Shown here: positions 12,060-26,559 of the stretch, piece after piece
How positions within the stretch are numbered: the first letter of the stretch is position 1
How the letters are laid out: every line of letters begins with the position of its first letter
Assembly (NCBI GenBank): GCA_034440615.1
Contig: JAOTOM010004280.1
Location: forward strand, 62,001-126,000
Reading direction: 5' to 3'
Source of the DNA: Ashinkailepas kermadecensis
Taxonomy: Eukaryota; Arthropoda; Thecostraca; Neolepadidae
Length of the DNA stretch: 64,000 bases
The notes under the pieces: model-generated
Seen by the model: the letters and a program-made list of their open reading frames with translations, nothing else
The model's database searches: none
Told to the model about the DNA's origin: nothing
Made by a program: the position numbers and the translations under genes

Positions 12060-12385
12060 TGTCATACGTCTATTTGGCATATTGGTCGGTTTGGATTGAT
12101 TAATCTACATAGTTGGTTCATTGATCACTCCCTGGTTGGCTGCTTAATGATTGGTTAGTGACCTGGTGATATATATGGCCATTGGTCACCCACTTCCCTC
12201 AGTCTCATTTTGTTGTTGGTTACCCACTGATCACTACGTTCGTTGTTTATAACCAACTGGCCCCTAACATTCCATTTCGTTATTGGTTGCCAAATGACCT
12301 CTCATTTCGTTATTGTTTACCCACTGGTTGCCCAATGATCCGTGGTTTTGTCATTGGACACCCAGTGGTCCATGGTTTGATTATT
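12060..12385 (+). repeat. Degenerate 'CATTTCGTTATTGGTTRCCCACTGG' repeats
   Basis: At least five imperfect copies of a 30-45-bp motif combining TCATTT(C)GTTATTGGTT with CCCACTGGTC or CCAATGATC. Composition is AT-rich with no coding signal. The neighbouring 11454-12059 and 12386-13164 hold no recognisable gene. Confidence 0.6.
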
Positions 12386-13164
12386 ATTATGTGAAATATA
12401 AGTTGGATCTTAATATGATTGCTCACACAATTGTTCCTCATTTTGTTCCGCGTAAATTGGTCTTGAATTGAATCCACTGCTAATGCTTACATATCGCAGC
12501 ATGTGTCACTTACGATATCAACAGGGATTTAGAATCAATCGCCTGCTTACTTGCAAAATAAGTGACATATTGCAGTGATTCCACTTTTGTGTAACGGATT
12601 TAATTTCGACTATTTTAAACCAGTTGCAGATGGCTATTTCTAGTGCATGTTGGTTTCTAACCAGTCTCCTCAAAATTGTTATCTCTGATACTCAACTCAG
12701 ATCAAGCTCATACACTGCCCATCCTGCCGGAGCCGTTATCATCCGGCCATTTAAGCGTACGCAGAAAGTGGAGACCTTGAAATCGTCCTACATTGAGAAT
12801 TCGTGAAATCTGAAAAACAGCTGATTCAAGTGAGTCAAAAAAGCACGAAAGCCCTATCCTCTCAACACGAGACGAGTTTTTCTTTATAATTTCTGAGTGG
12901 TAGATCGTCAGAAGGCCACGCAAATTATTTGTTCGTGAACTATTTGAATCTGATATGCAAGAAAATTCACTTATGGAAATTGCCCTTTTTATATTGAAGT
13001 TCAGCAAAGGCACCGCGATCGACTATTCTGATGCGTGCCTGTTGGGCTCTGCAACCCATCTGAAGCTTTGGCTGTTTAAATTGCCATGTTAGCGCGGGGC
13101 TCACATGTAGCTGATCATGTATGTACGCTTACATGTAATTAAAGCGTCGTTTTTCATATGATAA

Positions 13165-13450
13165 GCGGTGTTGTACCCCTGCTGTCGGCTGTGCTACACC
13201 AGACAGCACTGAGGCCGCCTATGTCGGTCTGCTGTACCCCTGCTATCGGCTGTGCTACACCAGACAACACTGAGGCCGCCTATGTCGGTCTGCTGTACCC
13301 CAGCTGTCGGCTGTGCTACACCAGATAACACTGAGGCCGCCTATGTCGGTCTGCTGTACCCCAGCTGTCGGCTGTGCTACACCAGACAATACTAAGGCCG
13401 CCTATATCGGTCTGCTCATTCTGCCCCGTGTGCTACACCAGAACATACTA
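13165..13450 (+). repeat. 61-bp tandem repeat, about 4.5 units
   Basis: The unit begins TGTACCCCAGCTGTCGGCTG, continues TGCTACACCAGACAACACTG and ends AGGCCGCCTATGTCGGTCTG C. The first three units are near-identical, and the last is decayed near 13402-13450. Confidence 0.93.
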
Positions 13451-13479
13451 AGGCATGACACTGCACGAGTGTACAGACC

Positions 13480-14085
13480 TATCGTAAGTTCACTCTGCTG
13501 ATTGCAGTTGGAGGGCGCTGTGGGTGGAGTGGAGCCCGGAGCCGGAGTGGAGCACCTCTGACGCCAAGGCTGTTGGCTGGTGCGCCGCAGCTGGTGCTGA
13601 CGTGCCGTCTGATCTGCGCTGTGTGCCGATGGCGGCTGCCGTCCGGCATGTCCAGCTCGCCCCTGTCGCTGCCACCGGCGCCCAGTACATGCTCGCCGCT
13701 GCCCGGCGCGCCCGCTCTGTGTGCACTGTGCAGCGTCCGCTGTCCGGCGCGCCCGGTGCCCCCGCTGCCGCCTTCGCAGCGGTCGGCTATCGGTCCGGCT
13801 ATGTGCACGTGGAGCTGCGAGGTGGCAGCCGGTTTTGCGTGCCTTGTGATTTGTGGCTCGCGCCGACGTCCTCTCGCCGCCCAATCGGACGCACAGATTG
13901 GGCTGTTTTGCGCGCGACGTGGGCGCCGGAGATGGACCGTGCAATATGGGGCGCGGATGGCCGTCGTACGTGTCGCCGCCGCGGCGTGGCCCACCCATTG
14001 GCACAGAAAACCATAACGCGATCGGCCGTATTGGCCAGCGGCGATTTACGACACTAGCCATAATCTGCCGGGATTTTCAGCCGGC
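13480..14085. other. GC-rich, CpG-rich segment of unknown role
   Basis: Markedly richer in G+C and CpG than the AT-rich flanks. Several frames on both strands are open for 147-219 codons, as expected for GC-rich DNA. None shows a recognisable domain, and a real exon cannot be chosen. It could be a CpG-island-like promoter, an exon, or the eroded edge of the adjoining CT microsatellite. Confidence 0.4.
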
Positions 14086-14093
14086 GGCTTTCC

Positions 14094-14154
14094 GCTCTCG
14101 CTCTCGCTCTCGCTCTCGCTCTCGCTCTCGCTCTCGCTCTCGCTCTCGCTCTCG

Positions 14155-14196
<42 letters not shown>

Positions 14197-14629
14197 CTCG
14201 CTCTCGCTCTCGCTCTCGCTCTCGCTCTCGCTCTCGCTCTCGCTCTCGCTCTCGCTCTCGCTCTCGCTCTCGCTCTCGCTCTCGCTCTCGCTCGCTCTCG
14301 CTCTCGCTCTCGCTCTCGCTCTCGCCTCGCTCTCGCTCTCTCTCGCTCTCTCTCTCTCTCTCGCTCTCGCTCTGCTCTCGCTCTCGCTCTGGCTCTCTCT
14401 GCTCTGCCTCTGCCTCTGCTCTGCCTCTGCCTCTGCCTCTGCCTCTGCCTCTGCCTCTCTGCCTCTGCCTCTGCTCTGCCTCTGCCTCTGCCTCTGCCTC
14501 TGCCTCTGCCTCTGCCTCTGCCTCTGCCTCTGCCTCTGCCTCTGCCTCTGCCTCTGCCTCTGCCTCTGCCTCTGCCTCTGCCTCTGCCTCTGCCTCTGCC
14601 TCTGCCTCTCTCTGCCTCTCTGTCTCTGC
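14094..14629 (+). repeat. Compound (CTCTCG)n-(CT)n-(CTCTGC)n microsatellite
   Basis: A 536-bp block in which the hexamer changes along its length: CTCTCG from 14094, pure CT near 14160-14191, CTCTCG again to about 14330, mixed to about 14400, then CTCTGC to 14629. Because the period is six, open frames of 210-264 codons arise on both strands (Leu/Ser/Ala or Arg/Glu dipeptides). They are not genes. Confidence 0.97.
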
Positions 14630-16940
<2,311 letters not shown>

Positions 16941-17293
16941 TCTGTATCGGCGGTGCGCTGTCTCCGTGGCACGCGGCCCGCCCCATCTGTGGCCGCCGCC
17001 TCGTGTTGGGCGTCGCAGAGGACTGTCGAGGAGGACCGCACCGGGCCACCGAGCGGTGCCACTTCACTGGCACGTGCTGGTTGGTGCCGCCTGTTGGTGA
17101 GCTAGCCATATACTCGGCCCGGTCCATGCCACCTGGGACACTGAATATAGTGTCGGCACATGTAATGCGATATGCGACGTTACCCGTAATAAACTGTATA
17201 CACTCGGGAGTGTGTCATCTCTGTTCTTTAGACGTGTGAGACGAGCGTGCCACCCAACAGCGAAATTGGTCTGCTGGTTCACCGCCCGCCCGC

Positions 17294-17375
17294 ACGCATC
17301 ACTCGGCGGGCGCTACATGACCAAACCTGGTCGATGCGCCCTAAAACTCAAATAACCAACCAACACATCACTCGG
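17294..17375 (+). mobile_element. 5'-truncated SINE copy with 13-bp target-site duplication
   Basis: The element proper is 17307-17362. It keeps only the 3' end of the SINE: CGGGCGCTACATGACC, TGGTCGATGCGCCCTAAAAC, then an AATAACCAACCAAC tail. Direct repeats ACGCATCACTCGG (17294-17306) and ACACATCACTCGG (17363-17375) differ at one base. 5' truncation with a short duplication fits LINE-driven retroposition. Confidence 0.87.
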
Positions 17376-17859
17376 ATATCGTGCTGGCATGAAAGGGCCC
17401 ACAAGAATGCGATGATCACAGGCGTGCAGCCATGATTTCCGAAAGAGGGCGGGGCAGGCCAATGCTTCAGGAAGAGGCTAAGTCTGGCTCCGAGTAGAAC
17501 TTAATTAGAAAATAAAGAGTGTGGGGCCTCAAGAGAACGACATTTCCTAATGTTTCCCTCCCCTGACTGTACCAATTGGCTCGCATATGTAGCTTTTCAG
17601 ATTGGCGCGGCACCACGTTATGTGTGCCGAACTGCAGGAGCAGACGATTGTGCTATAGGCAGCCAAAGCCCTAGCTCCACCACCCACCCTCAACTGCTTC
17701 CCTCTTTCCTCCCACCCAGTATGAAGGTGCGAGCGACAGGTCATACTTAAGTTCATCAATTCCGTCGCATGCGGTATACAAGGAGGTGGAATGTAACGGC
17801 GTCCATGTGCTCCGCCGACGGTTAGGACGGCAGGCGGCGCACTGCTGCTGACGCTGCTC

Positions 17860-18205
17860 TTCTCTTCATGGGTGCCTGAACAAAAGGTGGGGCGCCCGAG
17901 TGCCCCTACAAATTCCGGGGTGTATCTACAACCCTTGGGTATACCTGTAACACTGCTGGGGTCCCCCGACCCCTGCAGACTGCGGGGTGCTTCTTCAACG
18001 GTTGGTGTGCCGTACAACCTATGCAAACTACAGAGATGCCCTACATCGTCTGGGATATTCATCTGCAGACTGCGATAGATTGATTATTTGGGCTTATGGG
18101 CACATCAACTGCTACCGGTTATGTAGCGCCCATCATCCGCAGACTGCGAATGTACTCCTACAACGGCTGGGGTACCCGTCTATGCAGACTGCAGGGGTGT
18201 TTATA
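17860..18205 (+). repeat. Degenerate 'CTGCAGACTGCGGGGTG' repeats
   Basis: Several loose copies of a motif combining (T/C)TGCAGACTGC, GGGTGT, TACAACGGTTGG and GGTACCC, at roughly 55-70-bp spacing. No coding frame is conserved between copies. No gene is seen in 17376-17859 or 18206-19762. Confidence 0.5.
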
Positions 18206-19762
18206 AAAATATTGCAATCTTGCTCCTTCAACATAGTTGAAGAAGTTACTGAAATTTCGGGGTCAGTGCTCTCGTGCCCTCTCCTAGCTGAGCCAATGAT
18301 CAGTTTATTGGAACTGAACATTAGGAATCCATAGTTATAACTCGGAGGCATTCGAAGCTTGGTCAGCAAGGTCCGGGTCCAATTCCGGTTCCGTGTACTG
18401 TGCAAAAACTAGTTGCGGCCATATCAGTGACAGGCGTGTCAGCACTGAGCAGAGACATCTGCCGGCAATGTAGCGCGCAAGTGGCGCCATCTGCGGCCTC
18501 GGCTCCCAAAGTCAAAGGCCATGATTCCCCGGTCGAGGGGTCGGTTTCTGCGGAGGCAGAAGAATCTCCTACAATAGTCATAGAAAATTAATCTTCAGTA
18601 GGCGTTATACATATGCATTTCCACATTTATTTGGCATCAGTTGGTTTTTTTGACCAGCCCTACTTCGCAGGCCGGGTACCCCTTGCACATTGAATAGGGC
18701 CCCGAATCTGATACGTTTATAAGCACAGCTCAGGCGTGCTTGATACAACCACGATTGTTGGTACGGCACCCATAGGTTTTCATTACTGCTCGTTGCTTGG
18801 ATGCGAGCAGGGTTATTGCGTCCTCTTGGCATTTCCACATAATCTGTGCAATTAGGTGTAAAATGTACCTATTTAAAAATCCGCAGCATATACGAATATT
18901 TGTTAGCCTTACAAATATAAACAAATATTCCTTGCAAAAATGTGCCCTATAAAATGAATTGCATTGTATGCTGAATCAAAATGGCAAATTGACTCCCTCG
19001 AGTGACCTTACTGGACCAGAGGACAGAAAGTGTTTACATGGTTAATTGTAGGTACACACTGTATGTATTCAACCGCAGCTGATATTTTATATTGCCCTAA
19101 TGCCCTGGTTGGCGGTAAAATATGAGCTTTGGAAGTAATTTTTTACTTGACATGACCTCACTAGTGACCTTCGGGTAAATACAAAATATTTTAATATTGA
19201 TATTAAGTTATCGAATGCAGTTTGAATCGGCATAATCGACTGAATGGTTGGGATACAAGGGGGATACAAGATTGTACAAGATACAAGGGGAAAGGGCCCC
19301 CTTCCCAGTCACTCGTGTGAGTGCAAACACCCCAGTGACTGCCGAGTTAACAGTCATTATTTTCTCCAATTCCGTACAAATCACTATTTGCTTTTTCAAT
19401 CAAAATTTCAAAATTAATTTCAAATTCAGTTTATTTGAAACTGATGATGATGGTTGTGCAATTTTAGCCCTTCCAAAAAATCACTGGAGCTTATGCCAAT
19501 TGCCATGACATGTATGAAATGGACACCCATGTCCTGACGTCCCCCCCCCACCCCCAGTGCATACAATCATACTTGCTTCTGATATTCACCCCGGAGATGA
19601 ACACACGGTCACTGTTGTCTAGTTCACTGAAAATTGACCCATTAGACATTAAACCACCGCCTGTCAAATCACTCCTGAACATTCGACTTCCGGCGCGTGT
19701 CTCCTAGCAACAGCTGGATGTGTGTCGCGAAATTGAGGTGAACCGGTTGCCATGACAACGTG

Positions 19763-22122
19763 CTATAACCATGGATGATGTACGCCTGGATTGGAAACTC
19801 CGCGTCGGCGCCTTTCATCTGCGCTTATCAGCTGCACTAACCTGCCACCTAGCGGAGGGTAAGTAAAAACACGGAAACGCGCCCAGTTTCAGGCCGTGCG
19901 CCTAAGGGAGTTCGGGGTACGCATTTCGTATTGACATTTTTTCCAATTGATTAAGCCACCCCAGGATAATTGCATCTGCATTTCATGATACATAATTGAT
20001 CAAGGAACCTTACCGTTCTTTCTTTATCGATGTATTACGCTCCGTTCCAAAGTTGTCGTGATGCGAAGTGAGGGCATCTGTGAGGGGGAGCCCATTTCGC
20101 CGAAAGGGTCGGCCCACCGATGTTGATTTCTTAAAATGATCGGAGGGGGCGAAGTTCATGAAAGCAACAGGCAGACCAAAATGAATAGGGGGGGCACATT
20201 CCATAGGCTCCCATGTTAGAAGTTGAAATTATTGCGGGTGGGGGAAGCACTGGCGGATCCAGGGAGGGGCCATTCCGGCCATGCCCCCCACCCCACCCCA
20301 CGAAGCGCTTAAACGGGGGGCCATAGTGTCTTTTGGCTCCCCGAAACCAACAGAAGTCAACTAAATTAAAATGCAGTAACCTTTGCCGAGGTTAAAAAAT
20401 AGCGTCTGGATGAAAGAATCTCCAATTTTAAAGGATTTTTCTTATATATTTGTTTGGAAGCCAGTATGGTAGCATAATAGATTCTGACACACATCGAGTG
20501 GTCCATGCTGCTCAAGTTCTGCTTACAGCAAGAGTTGACAAAATCGGATCCGCCAGTGTCCACGCGCACGAACGTTGACGTGGTACAAGACGTTGAACGT
20601 GAGCATGAACGTTTTGGTAAACAAGAACACGAATCCGGTAACATAGAAACGGTGGATGTAAGCTGGGGCCCTTGCACAGGAAATTATGTTGTCAATTATT
20701 ATTTTATTGTTTATTTTTTTATTATTATTATTTTTTTTTTTTTAATGGGCCCCTTTGCCAAGTAGTGGTCGAAATCCGGTGCTTTTAACCAAAAATAGTG
20801 GGAGAGTGGGCACCCTCCAAATCCGTTCGACCCCTCTCCTGATGCAATTCCTAGGTACGCCACTGGGGGATGGGGAGGGGGGAGACTGACGCCGAAAACC
20901 GAAAGTTGCCCCCCCCAAACCGGTGGGCTAGATCCGCCAGTGGGGGGAAGCAAGCATTGAGGGAGCAGTTTGACCCTCAAAGATAAGAATGGGCGGTTCT
21001 GCTTTCGCCCCCACCCTCCTTGCTCTCTAGATATGTGGCTGATATTTTCTGGTGGAGGGGTTTACACAACTGAATGGGAGAGTACAGACTTCAGCGCATC
21101 CACCAATCCGCAAAGAGGATTGAGCGAAAGTTCCATGGAGGGTACAAGCCCCCTCCCCCTACACCATACCACTGACAGATTTATGAGTTTGCCAAGGAGG
21201 CGTCATTTCTCCAGAGGCGGCTCTTGGTCCAGGGCGGCTCTTGGTCCAGAACATTTGGACGGGGTACACTCCGATCTCCCAGAGGGGCACCATTTGTTTT
21301 TGTCTGAGGAGTGGCTTTCGCCGAAAAATTCGCGGCGTGCGTTTGGACTCCCAGAGGACTGCCGCTCCCAGGCCGAGGAGCGCGTTGCGCTAAGAAATTC
21401 GAGGGAGGGGTACACTGGAACCTCCAAGAGAGGCGTCCTTCGGGTCATAAGGGGCGCCACTTTCGTTTCCTCCCCCTTGGATCAGCCATTACAACATACC
21501 CTAGCTGGCAACCCCACTACCTCTCGCCGATTCGCTACCACTTGCCAGTCGTTCGACTCAGGGGTGTTGTTTTATATACCTTTGAGGGGGGACTGCCACC
21601 TCAATGTTTGCTGAACCCATTCCCGCAATTATTTCAACTTCTAACATGGGAGCCAATGGAATGTGCTCCCCAATTCATTTTGGTCTGCCCGTTGCCTTCA
21701 TGTACTTTGCCCCGTCCAATCATTTCAAGATCAAGTTAAAGATAAAGAGATAAGAGATAAAGATTCAAGATAAAGATCATCAAGATACAAACATCGGTGG
21801 GCCGACCTTTGGGGCGAGGTGATGCGAAGCCGACCTTCACTTCGCATCACGACAACTTCGGAACGGAGCGTGATAAATAAATAAGGAAAGAACGGTAAGG
21901 TTCCTTGATCAATTCTGTATCATGAAAGACTGATGCAATCCTCCTAGGATGGCTGAATCAATTGGGAAAAATTACAATACGAAATGCGTACCCTGAACCA
22001 CAAAATGCGCACGGCCTAAAACCGGCCGCGTTTCCGTGGTTTGACCTACCCTCCGTCAGGTGGGCTGATACGCAAACAGCTGTTGGTTTCCAATCCAGGC
22101 GTACATGATCCATGCTATAACT
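19763..22122. mobile_element. Foldback (long inverted repeat) element
   Basis: The left arm is 19763-20985 (about 520 bp once the inserted MITE is removed) and the right arm is 21575-22122. The arms are inverted copies at roughly 80% identity by eye. For example, CGTTCCAAAGTTGTCGTGAT near 20042 is matched by ATCACGACAACTTCGGAACG near 21847, and ACGCCTGGATTGGAAAC near 19782 by GTTTCCAATCCAGGCGT near 22086. The 590-bp centre (20986-21574) has loose repeats starting GGGTACA (near 21141, 21261 and 21408) and no transposase. It looks like a non-autonomous long-TIR element. The outer ends are approximate and no target duplication was identified. Confidence 0.85.
20240..20950. mobile_element. 695-bp hAT-like MITE nested in the foldback arm
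   Basis: The element proper is 20248-20942. Terminal inverted repeats are CACTGGCGGATCCAG at the left and CTAGATCCGCCAGTG at the right (14 of 15 bases paired). It is flanked by a perfect 8-bp duplication GGGGGAAG at 20240-20247 and 20943-20950, the size expected of hAT superfamily elements. The opposite foldback arm, near 21600-21622, keeps the site without an insertion. There is no transposase. Inside, 20546-20558 is a further inverted copy of the terminal motif, and 20751-20870 belongs to a dispersed repeat also present at 31880-32000. Confidence 0.9.
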
Positions 22123-23530
22123 ACGAGTGCTGTACTGTGATACAACGGCCCAAAAAATCTTCCCTCCGGTTACCCCAGACTGCCCAGCAAACCTTACCTT
22201 TCAAAATGAGCTATTTGACTCAGCAGCAGTGCAATTTGCAGAGATCGTCAATGAACTGGTCTCCTGTGTCGCGCGTCACCGATCGTCAATGTGCGGGACA
22301 CGAGTGAAAATACATAATTTTTCCCGGATGTATGACAAAAGCAGCGTAAATTGATGACGTTACAGTTCCTGTGTACTAAAGCTGTGACGTTCAGCACAAA
22401 TTCAGAGTTGAACGGCAACTGCCATCTTACGCAGTGTGCTGTCTTCCGTGCATCACGCATGGTACACGACACTCACTTGACGGAAAAAAATGATGATCAT
22501 TTTATTTAGCTTGAGGTTTCGCGATCGAAAACAATCCACATGCGCAAAACGTGTTTTGAAGCGAAGCACAACACATCTCTTCTGCTGCATTTTGCTTTGT
22601 AGAGTCTCGTATGCGTCATCTGCTGTCTGAGTGGAATTGTGACGCAAATAGTGATGAGCGAAGACATATTTATCGCCCTTGGTGTTACAAAAGCAGAGGT
22701 CGAAAGTCCAAACAAACCTCAGGAACAATTAAAAGATAGTTTCGCCTGATGTGCTGACATTTTAACATTAGTTTGTGGTGGATGAATACAGTAAGACTCT
22801 CAGATAAAACCAGCCATTGTTACCATGTAACAAAATGGACGCCATTTCCCCCCTCAATGCGATCTATTTTGCCTATAGCAAGGCCTTGATTTTAATTATA
22901 ACTGCCAAATTTGCTTTCGCTTGCTTCTCACACATGTTGTCGTGTCTTGTGTTGCTTTTTGTGTTCAAATATATTGATGATGATGATGATGACGTGCCCT
23001 CCGAGATCTGTACTTCTCGGCCCGGCGGGACACTGTCGTAATAGGGTTAAGGCGTTGTACCAAAAATTTCAACTTGAAGCACTGCGTCGTAATTGCATGA
23101 GAAACCGACGATCTGCAGCATTGCGATTTGCCTATTTGCGACGTGAACGGTTACAGATAGGGGCAGCGACTCGTGAAAGCTCACACGATCAACACGATGC
23201 ACCAGCGAATCGACGCCCTGAGTTCCGGCCACAAAGAGATGCAGTTTTCACCAACACTACCTGATGGCTTAGTTGTTATTCAGTTTCTTGGGCCAGCTTC
23301 TACGGCAACAGGTTTGCTTCAGACGATATATTTCCATGACGTGCCCGGGAAGTGAAAATATGTGTAAAATACCACAGCCGTATTTGCAACCTTCCCGGCT
23401 CGCAAATATTTTTTTTTTAAATCCTACTTGTGATTGTGTATATGTTCACAAAAAACTGAAGCATTTCATAGCGTAACGTCGTTATAAAAGTATGTTGAAG
23501 ATTCATATATAAAAATATTCGGTGCATCTT
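22123..23530. other. No gene recognised (1.4 kb)
   Basis: AT-rich sequence with a short GAT trinucleotide run near 22975-22992. Short overlapping frames at 22911-23264 and 23047-23355 show no recognised motif. Confidence 0.5.
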
Positions 23531-23534
23531 AACC

Positions 23535-23655
23535 CTTGCAGTGCGGGATAATTTTGTACCACTCACAGTGTAGGGTAATTTTGTAGCACTCGCGGTGCGG
23601 CATAATTTTGTACCACTCGCGGTGCGGCATAATTTTGTCCACTCGCAGTGCGGTG
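23535..23655 (+). repeat. 27-bp tandem repeat, about 4.5 units
   Basis: The unit is close to CACTCGCGGTGCGGCATAAT TTTGTAC. Neighbouring copies differ by a few bases (CACTCACAGTGTAGGGTAAT and similar). It is followed by a C homopolymer near 23669-23682. Confidence 0.85.
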
Positions 23656-24299
23656 GTAAGTCAATTGGCCCCCCCCCCCCACCCTGCCAATGTTTCTTTT
23701 TAAAAATGGATGCGATGAACGGCATGGTATTCATACGTACTAAAACGTTTAGAGTTGCTTGGAACACTTGTATCTATTTCTTTTGGTTGACACTCCAGGT
23801 TAGGTTAAGCAGATGAATGTAGGCAAGGGTGTCGATTTTTAAAAACATTGGGGGGGGCCGAAGTGCCAACGCACTGGACCCCCCGAAAAAAACTCATCGG
23901 ATTTCGCCCACTATATTTTCAGATCTCAGAAATTCTGATTTTTATTCGACGATGTGTATGTTTGTTTATTCAGCATCCTCACCAACGGGGAAAATCGTCC
24001 AATAACTGGTGAGGTCACATAATTCAAAGTGCAGTGCACAGTACTTGTCAACATAGCAACTCTGAGTAATAGCATGCGACTGCAGTGCCATATAGTGGAC
24101 TCGGATCTATCGTCACCGTCACCGTCACCGTTACCCTCGTCCTCACTCCACACACCAACTAACACACACCGGCTTAAATAAAAATACTTCAGCGATCAGA
24201 TGCAGGCTAAAACACACCGACGGTGATGGAGCATCAGAGCACTGCAGACCTGAACAGTGATGACGATGGGTGAAAGTATTTCCTTGGTGCCTAACATTA

Positions 24300-25300
24300 G
24301 GGAGGGGAATTTTTCCCTTTAGTACGCCACTGCGGCTGCTCAACGTGTTTTTTCCCGCAGATTGCACGATCGAGAGCCCTTCGGATAATTTTATTTCTGG
24401 ACCCATTCTGAATTTTCCGGTGCTCTGGTCGATTCGATGGAGTCTCCTTGTGGTTTTTGTGGTGAAGTCTATTTTGATAAGTCCCCTGCAGGCTATTTTT
24501 GGACCCCGGTACGATTCTTCGGGCTCTCGGTGCGTTTCTTTCCGTGCCCCAACAGGTACCTTTTGCGGCGTCCCACGACTTCTTATTTTGTGGATCCTTG
24601 ACGCAATTTCTATATCCGCAGGGTGACATTCCGAGTATATACTGGTCCTTGGGAAGCCAGCTGCAACTTGTGGGGCTCCGGCACGACGTTTTGGTCCCGG
24701 AGAGATTTTCAAGAGAAGCGGCGTGAAATTTGTTTGGTCTAAGTGCGATTTTTTGGGGCCCCGTGGTCACTTGTTGGGATCCCTTGCGGTGGCTACGACA
24801 CGTTTTTTGGGGCCCAACAAGTTGTGTGGGCTTTTGGAACCATTGTTGAGATCCCAGATTGGTTTTCCGTGTCCGGACTGTTTTTCATTTACCCGGCTCA
24901 ATTTGTTGGGTTATCTCAACGAACCTTTTAGAGCCCCGGTGGGACCTGTCAGACCTCTAGCGTGATTTTCAGGGGCCCGGGTGATAATTCTTAGTACCCC
25001 AGTCTCAGCGTGATTTTCAGGAGGCCCCGGCCCAACCGTTTGTGGCCCCCGTCATAAGCTTCTTGAACCCCGGCACGACTTTTTTGCGGCCCCAGCGTGA
25101 TTTTCAGGGGCCCAGGTGCAAACTTTTGAGGCCCCAGCGTTATTATCGGGGGCCCCTGTGCTACTTTTAGGGGGCCCTAATGTGATTTTTCTGAGCCCCG
25201 GTGCGATTTCTGGTGGACCGAGTGGAATTTTTCGGGAGCATGACGCATTTTTTTCCTGAGCTCGGCGGATTCTTGGGGGCCCCACAACCTGTCAGGAGGG
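24300..25300. repeat. Block of degenerate ~30-bp units 'GGGGCCCCGGTGCGATTTTT'
   Basis: Imperfect units combining GGGGCCCC, (C/A)GCGTGATTTT and CAGG, clearest from 24960 to 25290. The reverse complement of this unit forms 28850-29660 and the arms at 29664-31713 inside the next element, so the blocks are related and inverted. A hAT-end-like TACGCCACTG lies at 24323-24332. Short frames on both strands are repeat artefacts. Confidence 0.75.
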
Positions 25301-25885
25301 GGGGGGAGGGAGGAGGCAACTGCCCACAATGCCCCTTCACCCATTCGGTATGTCACTGTGCCATGCAATGATGCAACATAAGAATCCAGGAATAGTTCAT
25401 CTGTTTCATCACTCACGTGTGATTTCAACTCCCCAGTTATCCAGACAGTTTGAGGAAAGTCAAACATCTGCTACATGGATCAGCAAGGATGGATCGTAAG
25501 GCAACATGGATACCATGGAATTCAGGTCACAGTAGTTATGCTGCAATACATACCTTCTTCAACAGACTGCTTTGGAAATCCTGAAGTTTGGTCAGGGTTG
25601 GAGTTGGAGGAGGATGGAGCAACACTGTGAAGGACATAACATATGGTTCAAGAGACTTCTGTTCACATTAACAATACAGGGGATGAAGTAAAATTTTCAT
25701 TGACTTCTGTGGTTTTCATTGACTTCATTGACTTCTATGGTGTCCTGAGTAAGTAGGACAATCGAGATGGGTTTCTGTTATATGCATTGTAGAAGCAATG
25801 TTATGATGTAGCTTTTATACCACAGTGGGAATGGTATGGATTCACTCATAAGTGAATTTGCAAACATACTGAAAAATCAGTTAAC

Positions 25886-25960
25886 AACACTGCAGGGAGC
25901 TATGTGATCAACATGGTCGATGTGCCCTAAAGCCCAAACAACTAAGTAACAATGCAGGGA
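25886..25960 (+). mobile_element. 49-bp 3' fragment of the SINE with target-site duplication
   Basis: The element proper is 25899-25947: GCTATGTGATCAACATGGTC, then GATGTGCCCTAAAGCCCAAA, then a CAACTAAGT tail. Flanking direct repeats AACACTGCAGGGA (25886-25898) and AACAATGCAGGGA (25948-25960) match at 12 of 13 bases. The surrounding 25301-26472 shows no gene. Confidence 0.82.
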
Positions 25961-26559
25961 ATCTGCTGCATAAAAGTTTGCCCATGCATTAGCCATGATA
26001 TATGGCATCATACTTCCCATGCTATTCAGAATAGTGAGCTATATTTTGTATACAAACATCAGTACATTATAAATGTTACTTAAACGTTACACACATCAGT
26101 TCCTTACCAGTGTCAGCAATACATTTCCTTCATGTGCTTTAAACATGATTCAAGAAAGCACTGTCATCGATTTTAAACTTGCAAAAAGAATGGGCCGCCT
26201 GGTGATTTGAGTGCTATTTGAGTGAATTTGCTGTCTTGTTAGTGAACTGACCACTTATTGAGATATAAGTACTTTAACTTTGCCTGCTTCTATCATGAAA
26301 AGTTGTTATTTTCCAATACATCAGAAATCATCAGAATAAATTCTTGTCCACAAACTGGTATATGTATTTCTATGAATTTGTCATATTTATTCACACAAAT
26401 GATGTAGATATGATTTGCAAATTTATAACTCAGATGTTATCAGCACAGGATTTCATTCCTGAAAATATAGTACTTTCAAGCAAGGGCGTCGCCACCGGGG
26501 GGCAGGGGGGCAGTCGCCCCCCCCTGCCGTGAAACTGGGGGGCGCCCCCCCTGAAATTT

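Noticed and set aside
13402..14061. 219-codon minus-strand and 177-codon plus-strand frames in the GC-rich block
   Set aside because: Several frames on both strands are equally open in CpG-rich DNA. No domain or splice context allows a choice, so the block is noted only as GC-rich.
20248..20558. A 311-bp MITE bounded by CACTGGCGGATCC and GGATCCGCCAGTG
   Set aside because: The flanks at 20559 do not repeat GGGGGAAG. The true right end is 20942, where the 8-bp duplication is perfect.
24297..24770. 157- and 189-codon minus-strand frames
   Set aside because: They arise in the degenerate ~30-bp repeat block and show no family motif.
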